A stretch of DNA of 64,000 bases from Longispora sp047121295 (GTDB lineage: Bacteria > Actinomycetota > Actinomycetes > Mycobacteriales > Micromonosporaceae): positions 4,030,001-4,094,000 of the forward strand of contig NZ_CP139447.1 in the NCBI RefSeq assembly GCF_047121295.1. The letters run 5' to 3'. How positions within the stretch are numbered: the first letter of the stretch is position 1; each line of letters begins with the position of its first letter. A model generated the notes under the pieces. It did not search any database and had not been told where the DNA came from. It saw nothing but the letters and a program-made list of their open reading frames with translations. Positions 57,921 through 64,000 of the stretch are shown one piece after another. The position numbers and the translations under genes were made by a program.

Positions 57921-58439
57921 ATGAGCCTTCGACACGCGCTGCTCGGACTGCTGTCGGACCGCCCCGCCAGCGGCTACGACCTGCTGAAGCTGTTCGACAC
58001 GTCGCTGGCGAACGTGTGGCCCGCCACGCAGAGCCAGATCTACACCGAGCTCACCAAGCTCGCCGACGACGGGCTGCTCAGCGTGTCGAACGAGGGGTCC
58101 CGCGGCCGCAAGGAGTACTCCCTCACCGACGAGGGCCTCGCCGAACTGCGCCACTGGCTGACCGAGACCAAGCCCAAGCAGAGCGTGCGCAGCGAGATCC
58201 TGTTGCGGGTGTTCTTCCTCAGCGTCCTCACACCCGAGCAGCGACGCGGGTACCTGGACAACCTGGCCGCCATCTCGGCCGAGCAGTACGACGCGCTACG
58301 CAGGCTCTACGACTCCATGGACTGGGACGAGGGGAACCTGTCGGTGCAGGGCAAGATCGCTCTGGAGTACGGCCTGCGGTTCGTCACTATGCGCCGCGAA
58401 TGGGCTGAATGGGCCGCCGAACAGATCAACCAGGGCTGA
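57921..58439 (+). CDS. PadR family transcriptional regulator
   Basis: 172 residues from ATG. The winged helix is SLRHALLGLLSDRPASGYDL ... ATQSQIYTELTKLADDGLLS ... GRKEYSLTDEGLAELRHWL, followed by a C-terminal helical dimer domain (Vir_act_alpha_C type) with TPEQRRGYLDNLAAISAEQY. It probably represses the divergent membrane-protein/oxygenase operon until a phenolic or other ligand binds. Confidence 0.93.
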   Translation: MSLRHALLGLLSDRPASGYDLLKLFDTSLANVWPATQSQIYTELTKLADDGLLSVSNEGSRGRKEYSLTDEGLAELRHWLTETKPKQSVRSEILLRVFFLSVLTPEQRRGYLDNLAAISAEQYDALRRLYDSMDWDEGNLSVQGKIALEYGLRFVTMRREWAEWAAEQINQG

Positions 58440-58875
58440 GGCTCTCCTGCGGTGGGCGCGAGCAGGCGTTCGACCGGGAACGGACCGCTCGGCCGGCGCG
58501 GCACGCCGAGCACGGCGACCACCGGGCCGGACCTGAAGAGCACAGGCTCGAAGAGGCCGAGCACCGACGACCCGCTACTACGTGGAGCCTGGGCCTCACG
58601 AACCATGCGCACACTGCGTCTGCGGGCACCTTCGGGCACGGTACCGGCCAGGCGACCGGGTCGCGCCGCCTGGCCAGTGCGGTCACCCCCGGGCGAGCAG
58701 ACCGGCCCATCGCACCAGCTGACCGGTGGCGGGACTGAAGTACTCACGGACGGTCATGTCAATCGAGCACTTCCCTCTGCTGTGGCCATGAAATCCGATA
58801 ATCGGGGTACGACCAATTTGGTCATAAAGTTCGCGAAGTTAGTGCCCGCGCGCCAGCGGTGAGGACCCGAGGCCG
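58440..58875. other. 436 bases without a supported gene
   Basis: Contains a 13-base near-palindrome GACCAATTTGGTC at about 58819-58831 in an AT-richer patch just beyond the end of the synthetase gene. Frames on both strands are not protein-like. Confidence 0.4.
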
Positions 58876-61800
58876 TCACCGCCGGGTGCCCGCTGCACCA
58901 GCACCCTCCCCGGAGTAGGGCAGCCACCCTGTACGGGTGAAGTACGTGAGGTAGGTGTCCAGGGTCTGGTCGGTGATCGGTGGGCAGTGGATGCCCGGGG
59001 TGTGCGGGTGCAGGGGCACCTCGGTGAGATCCCGGTTGTGGGCGGTGGTGAGGAAGGCGTCGGCGACCGGTTGGGCAGGGTTGTCGGGGTCGGCGTCGAT
59101 GAGGTCGGCCCATTTGGCGGGGTCGACCTCGGCGAGGGTCCGGCCGGAGGCGCGCAGGCGTTCGACGATGGTGGTGAAGCTGGTGAGCCGGGGGTTGGCG
59201 ATGTGGTACGTGCCGCCCGCAGGCCGGTGCGAGAGTGCGACGATGGTGGCGGCGACGTGGTCGACGGGGACGAGGTCGTAGTCGGGGCGGGCGTCGGCGG
59301 GTACGGCGCCGACGCGGACGCAGCCGGCGACGACGCGCCACAGTAGGTCGTCGGTCTGGCACGCGCCGGTGTGCTGGTCTCCGCTGATCCGGGCCACCCG
59401 GTAGACGCTGACCGGCAGGCCGCGTTGGCGGGCCAGGGCGAGATTCGCTTCGGTGACCCATTTGGTCTGCTGGTAGCCGGTGAGCAGCCTCTCGGGCGGG
59501 CCGGTGGGGGCGCCGACGGCGTTGCGGGTGCGTCGGGGCTGCGGTGGGCGAACACGCCCATGGAGGAGACGTGGTGCACGGGGACGGTGCGGTGCCGGGC
59601 GGCCAGGCGCAGGACGGTTTCGGTGCCGGTGACGTTGGCGGTTCTGAGCCGGGCGTACGGGTGCAGCCAGTTGACCACGGCCCCGGCGTGGAAGACGGCG
59701 TCGACGCCGCGGCTGAGCCGGTCGAACTCCTCCGTCGGGAGACCGAGGTCGGGTTCGGCGAGGTCGCCGCGGCGGACGCTGATCCGATCGAGGTCACAGT
59801 CGAGGTCGTAGGCGCGCAGGGTGGCGTGCAGCCGGCGGCGGGCGTGGTCGTCGGAATGGCCGCGCACCAGGCAGACCACGCGCGCGCCGGTGCGGTGCAG
59901 GAGTTCGCGGAGCAGGTAGGCGCCGAGGAAGCCGGTGGCGCCGGTGAGCAGCAGCAGGCGCGGCTCGGCGACGGTGGTGATGACGGGGACCGAGGGTGTG
60001 ACGTCGGCGGCCAGGGCGATCTCGCCGGCCAGATCCGGCTGCGGGGACACGGCGGTCGGGGTGTCGAGGTGAGCGGCCAGGGCGGCCGGGGTGGGGTGGG
60101 CGAGGATCTCGCGGGCGGTCAGTCGGAGGCCGACCTCGCGGGCGCGGGCCGCCAGGCGGGTGGCGGTGAGGCTGGTGCCGCCGAGGATGGCGAAGTCGTC
60201 GTCGGCGCCGACCGCGTCGATGTCGAGCGCCTCGGCGTACAACTGGCAGAGCTGGGCTTCGCGGGTGGTGCGGGGCGCGCGGCCCGGTGCGGCGGCCGGC
60301 TCGGGCAGCGCCTGGCGGTCGAGCTTGCCGTTCGGGGTGAGCGGCAGCGCCGCGAGCACCGTGAACACGGTGGGCAGCATGTAGTCGGGCAGCGTGTGCG
60401 CCAGGTGGGCACGCAGCGCGACCGGGTCCGGTCGGGCCCCGGGCGTGGGGGTGAGGTAGGCCAGCAGGCGCGGTTCGCCGTGGCCGTCGGGCCGGGTGAT
60501 CACGGCCGACTGGGCGACGTCGGGGTGGGCGAGCAGCGCCGACTCGATCTCGCCGAGCTCGATGCGGTACCCGCGAATCTTGACCTGATGGTCCAGCCGC
60601 CCCAGGTGGTCCAGTTCGCCCCCGCTCGTCCAGCGGGCCAGGTCACCGGTGCCATACAGCCGGCCGTGGTCGGTGTCGCGGAACCGGTCGGCGGCCAGCT
60701 CGGGCTGGTCGCGGTAGCCCCGGGCCAGTCCCGCTCCGCCGATCCACAGCTCGCCGGGCACCCCGGGCGGCACCGGCCGCAGCTCGGCGTCCAGGACGTG
60801 GCAGGTGGTGTTGGCGACCGGCCGGCCGATGGTGACGGGCCGGCCGCGCCGCAGGCGGCTGACGGTGGACCACACGGTCGTCTCGGTGGGGCCGTAGAGG
60901 TTCCACACCTCGCCGGCCCGGTCCAGTAACCGCTCGGCCAGTGCCGGCGGCAGGGCCTCCCCGCCGCAGTACACCCGCAGCCCGGGGTCGCCGGTCCAGC
61001 CGGCGGCGAGGAGCATCTTCCAGGTCGCGGGGGTGGCCTGCATGACCGTCGGTCGTACGTCCGCCAGGTGCGCGGCGAGGGCGGCGCCGTCGGCGGCCAG
61101 CTCGGCGGGGACCAGCTCGACGGTCCCGCCGGTGATCAGCGGTCCGAAGAGCTCCAGCGCCGCGATGTCGAAGCACACCGTGGTGACCGCCAGCATCCGG
61201 TCCCCCTCGGCGAGGCCGGGCGCGGCGGCCATCGAGCGCAGGAAGTTCGTCAGGCCCCGGTGGGTGACCTCCACGCCCTTGGGCCGGCCGGTCGAGCCGG
61301 AGGTGTAGATGACATAGGCCAGGTCGTCGGCCCGGGCGGGGTCCACTTCGACGGGTACCCGCCGGTCGCGCGGGTGGATGAGGTGGTCGAGGGCGAGTGC
61401 CGCGCGGCCGTCGGGCAGGTCGGTCAGCAGGGCGCCGTGGGTGAGGACGATGGCAGTCCGCGCGTCGGCGAGCATGGCCGCGATCCGCTCGCGCGGGTAC
61501 AGCGGATCCAGCGGCACGTACGCCGCCCCGGCCCGCAGGACCGCCAACAGCGCCACGACCAGGTCCGCCCCGCGCGGCAGGTACACGCCGACCAGCGCGC
61601 CGGGTCCGACGCCGCGCGCGGCCAGCGTTCCCGCCAGTGCCTCCGACCGCTCGTCCACCTCGGCGTAGGTGAGCGTCCGCCCCGCGCACACCACCGCCGG
61701 GCTGTGCGGCCGGCGGCGGGCCTGGGCGGCGAACAGTTCCGGCACGCGTTCGTCGTACGGGTGGTCCATGGCGGTGTCGTTCCACCGGGTGATCCGGGCG

Positions 61801-63359
61801 GTCTGGTCGGGCGACAGCAGGGTCGCCCGGGCCGGGCTGGCGCCGACGGCCAGGTCGGCCAGGAACGCCTCGAACCCCTCGGTCAGCTCCCGCGCCTCGG
61901 CGTCGGGCAGCGCGGCCGGATCGGCGAGGAACCGGCAGGAGCTCTCGGCTACCTGGACCACCAGCGCCGCCCGGGTCGGAAGGTCCGCGTCGAAGGACAC
62001 GACGACGGGCAGGTCCACGCCGTCCGCCAGGGCCGGGTAACGGGTCACGACGTCCCGAAGGAGCGGCCCGCGCCCGCGCGCCCGGTTGATGCGATCGGCG
62101 ACCTCGGCACGGTAGGCGACGAAGTCACCGGACACCGCCGGCACGCTGACCGGCACCACCTCGGCGAACAACCCGGCCTCGGCCGGATCCGCCACCCGCA
62201 GCCCCGCCTCCCCCGCCCGGCCCGCCAGCCGGACCAGGTACGCGAGCGCGGCGGCGCCCACCGCCATCTCGTCCATCCCGGCCGGCACCGCGATCGGCAG
62301 GTCCGCCGCCTGCCCATGCCCGGTGCCGGCCACGGACCGGTGGGGGACGTCCAGTGCGGACAGGTCGGTCAGCCGGCGTACCCAGTAGGCCTCCTGCCCC
62401 GCCGCCGCACGACACGCCGCCTCCAGCGCCTCGGCCCGATCGGGTTCCAGTTCCGGCAGCCGGTCACCGGACCGGGCCCGCCACGAGGGCGCCTCGCCGG
62501 TGAGTGTCGCGAGCCGCAGTCGCACCGCGCCACTGCCCGTGGCTACGGTGACCGTGTCGCCGCCGGTTGCGACCACGGTCCCCGGGGCGGCTCCCGAACC
62601 GCCCGACGCCGGCGCGGCCTCCCGCACGAGCAGGTACCCCGACCCGGTCCACACCTTCGGCACGCCGAACGCGTTGGGCTGCCCGCCGAAGTCGCAGGCT
62701 CGCGCCGCCGCGCACACCTGCTCGGCCGACCACCGCCACGAGACACACAGGCCGGCCGCCGGCCGATCCGCCAACCCGTGGTACGTACGCGCCCCCAGGT
62801 CCTGCCGCACCCGGCGCAACCGGCCGGCACACAAACCGTCCAGCAGCTCGGCGAACGAGTCGATCCCGGCCCGCAGGCACTTCAGGTTCAGCGACAGCGC
62901 GGTCTCGTCGGGCTCGACGTCGACCGCACGCTGGGCCAGGATGTCTCCCTCGTCCGCGCCCGCCGTCATCACGTGCCAGGTCACCCCGTGCCGCCGCACG
63001 CCCCGCCACACCGCCCAGCACGTGGCGTGCAGCCCCGCGTCCGCCGGCAGCAGCGCGTCGTGGAAGTTGACCGGTAACTCCCGCGCCAGCCCCAGGACCG
63101 GCTCCGGCAGCATCCGCAGGTTCGCCACGCTGAACAGGTAGTCGACGGACCACTCCCCCAGCCGCCCGGCCAGCCCCGGTCCGAGCTCCACGACCGGGAT
63201 CCCTCGATCGGCGGCCCACCGCCGGGCCGTCGCGTCCGCTGGCACGACGGCCAGCACCCGGCCGCCCCGGTCAGCGATCAGCCGCCCACATTCCACCAGC
63301 AGCGCCGTACCGCCGACCAGCACGCACGAGAACCCGAGAGCCGCATCTTTTGTCACCAT
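58876..63359 (-). CDS. one-module synthetase: formyltransferase, half C, A, carrier, reductase; frameshift in reductase
   Basis: Domains in order. Formyltransferase, residues about 8-295: ELPVNFHDALLPADAG has the catalytic Asn98 and His100, and TAGADEGDIL the aspartate. A condensation-like C-terminal half without HHxxxDG, about 310-530. Adenylation, about 540-1010: YVIYTSGSTGRPKGV, FDIAALELFGPL, NLYGPTETTVW. Carrier protein with GGTSLTA near 1058. Thioester reductase from LLLTGATGFLGAYLLREL near 1135. Near 59527 the frame breaks: HRSPDAPA is followed in another frame by LLTGYQQTKWVTEANLALAR (the Y-x-x-x-K motif), which runs to TGA at 58876. Expected action: activate one amino acid, formylate it on the carrier as in linear gramicidin synthetase, release it reductively as an aldehyde or alcohol. 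No 4'-phosphopantetheinyl transferase is nearby. Confidence 0.82.
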
Positions 63360-63698
63360 ATGTCAGAAAACGAGAGCAGCGGGGCGGCGTTATGGCGGCC
63401 GTGCCGGACGCCGAATTTCGGGCACCCGCCCGATTGCTCCCGGCCGGGCCGCGCGCGTTCCAGCTCGACACGCGGCGGGCGAACCCTGAAACGAGCCGGT
63501 CACCGCCGAGCAGGTCACCGCCGCCCTCGGCGAGCAGGAGATCGCCCACCTCGCCGTTGTCGAGGTCATGCCGCCGGGGTCAACAGTTCAGAAACTTCGC
63601 AGTCCCACCGGTCGAAGACGGCCGGCATTATGGGACCGGAGGTTTGGTCACGGTCGGTGGGCGGGGCCAGTGTGTGGCCGAGGAAGGACAGCCGGGGG
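63360..63698. other. 339-base gap with a possible gene remnant
   Basis: The plus strand reads EPVTAEQVTAALGEQEIAHL then AVVEVMPPG from about 63493, protein-like but with no start and no continuing frame. It may be the end of a gene once located here. The synthetase promoter (minus strand) must also lie in this gap. Confidence 0.35.
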
Positions 63699-64000
63699 TC
63701 AGGAGAGCGAGGCGCGAAGGTCGGCGTACATCTTCCGGTCGGGGAAGGCTTGTTGCGGTCCCGGTTCACCGAACCAGCCGTTCTGGAACCGCGACCACCA
63801 CATGACGGGGTCGGCGCCTGCGCCCTTCCACACCATCACCAGGTCGCTCGTGTTCACCACGCCCAGTGTGGGACCGGCCGAGGTGCGCCGGTCGGTCAGT
63901 ACCCGGGGCTCGAACCAGTTCCCGGTCACGGACATGGACCAGGAGATGTGGTCGTCCTGGGCGTTGCGCCACGCCAGATACATGGCGTTCCCATCCGATA
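63699..64000 (-). CDS. end of a beta-propeller-like protein, cut by the window edge
   Basis: The frame is open to the right edge (S-D-G-N-A precedes the first internal ATG), so the gene starts outside. The visible 100 residues hold repeated strands such as MYLAWRNAQDDHISWSMSVT, GPTLGVVNTSDLVMVWKGAG and PVMWWSRFQNGWFGEPG, with regularly spaced W and D. This resembles sialidase-like or PQQ-type propeller blades of secreted lectins. No firmer call is possible from a fragment. Confidence 0.55.
   Translation of the reverse strand, partial: SDGNAMYLAWRNAQDDHISWSMSVTGNWFEPRVLTDRRTSAGPTLGVVNTSDLVMVWKGAGADPVMWWSRFQNGWFGEPGPQQAFPDRKMYADLRASLS

Noticed and set aside
58839..59527. Terminal part of the long synthetase frame after the break (Ser/Pro/Thr-rich)
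   Set aside because: The true reductase sequence with its YxxxK motif and natural C-terminus is in another frame, so this stretch is not the real end of the protein.
1..64000. tRNA, rRNA, riboswitch, integrase or attachment site
   Set aside because: None found by eye on either strand; a covariance-model scan would be needed to exclude small RNAs.

Overview
The window is very GC-rich DNA with dense actinobacterial-style genes: GTG starts, leaderless-looking genes, Tat and lipoprotein signals, and many regulators (MarR, LysR, PadR, MerR, ECF sigma). It looks like an accessory region of an actinomycete chromosome. A Micromonosporaceae or Streptomyces-like host is my guess, not something the sequence proves. 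I see no tRNA, rRNA, CRISPR array, phage structural gene or replication origin.

Layout. 1-12.8 kb: a 5'-truncated ComB-like phosphatase, secreted and FN3 proteins, an isolated atpB, a secreted eight-repeat protein, a cysteine-desulfurase-like enzyme, a MarR/NmrA divergent pair and a membrane-anchored beta-helix protein. 12.8-18.4 kb: five same-strand genes comprising a two-gene ABC exporter with complementary broken ATP sites, a 14-cysteine double-psi-barrel-like protein, a Tat-signal protein and a MauE-like redox membrane protein. This is the most system-like cluster in the window. 18.5-27.5 kb: an ECF sigma factor with SnoaL tail and a divergent small ABM-like protein, a methyltransferase, MFS and HAD genes, DUF proteins and a frameshifted lectin lipoprotein. 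27.7-35.8 kb: an amino-acid permease fused to an IS256-type transposase-like domain, a DoxX/SGNH operon facing a LysR gene, decayed enzymes and a secreted phosphoesterase with ricin-type lectin.

35.9-56 kb is a stress-gene island full of scars. It holds one intact and one truncated copy of an IS5-family element, Hsp20, STAS, CsbD, GlsB/YeaQ, LapA, MerR, DUF4235, AI-2E permease, low-affinity-iron-permease-like and DUF6458 genes, a blasticidin-S-deaminase-like enzyme and a tricorn protease. Several of these genes have a promoter of the form GTTT-N16-GGGTA, the SigB/SigF type, and the region carries a SigF-like sigma gene with a frameshift. Gene debris includes a histidine phosphatase joined to an NAD(P)HX dehydratase tail, a kinase cut after its DFG motif, and ANTAR, ricin and monooxygenase remnants.

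56-64 kb: a carotenoid oxygenase and membrane protein under a divergent PadR gene with two palindromic operators, then a large one-module synthetase (formyltransferase, half condensation, adenylation, carrier, reductase) with an apparent frameshift in the reductase, and the end of a gene running off the right edge. Several frameshifts could be sequencing errors; this cannot be settled from the sequence alone.
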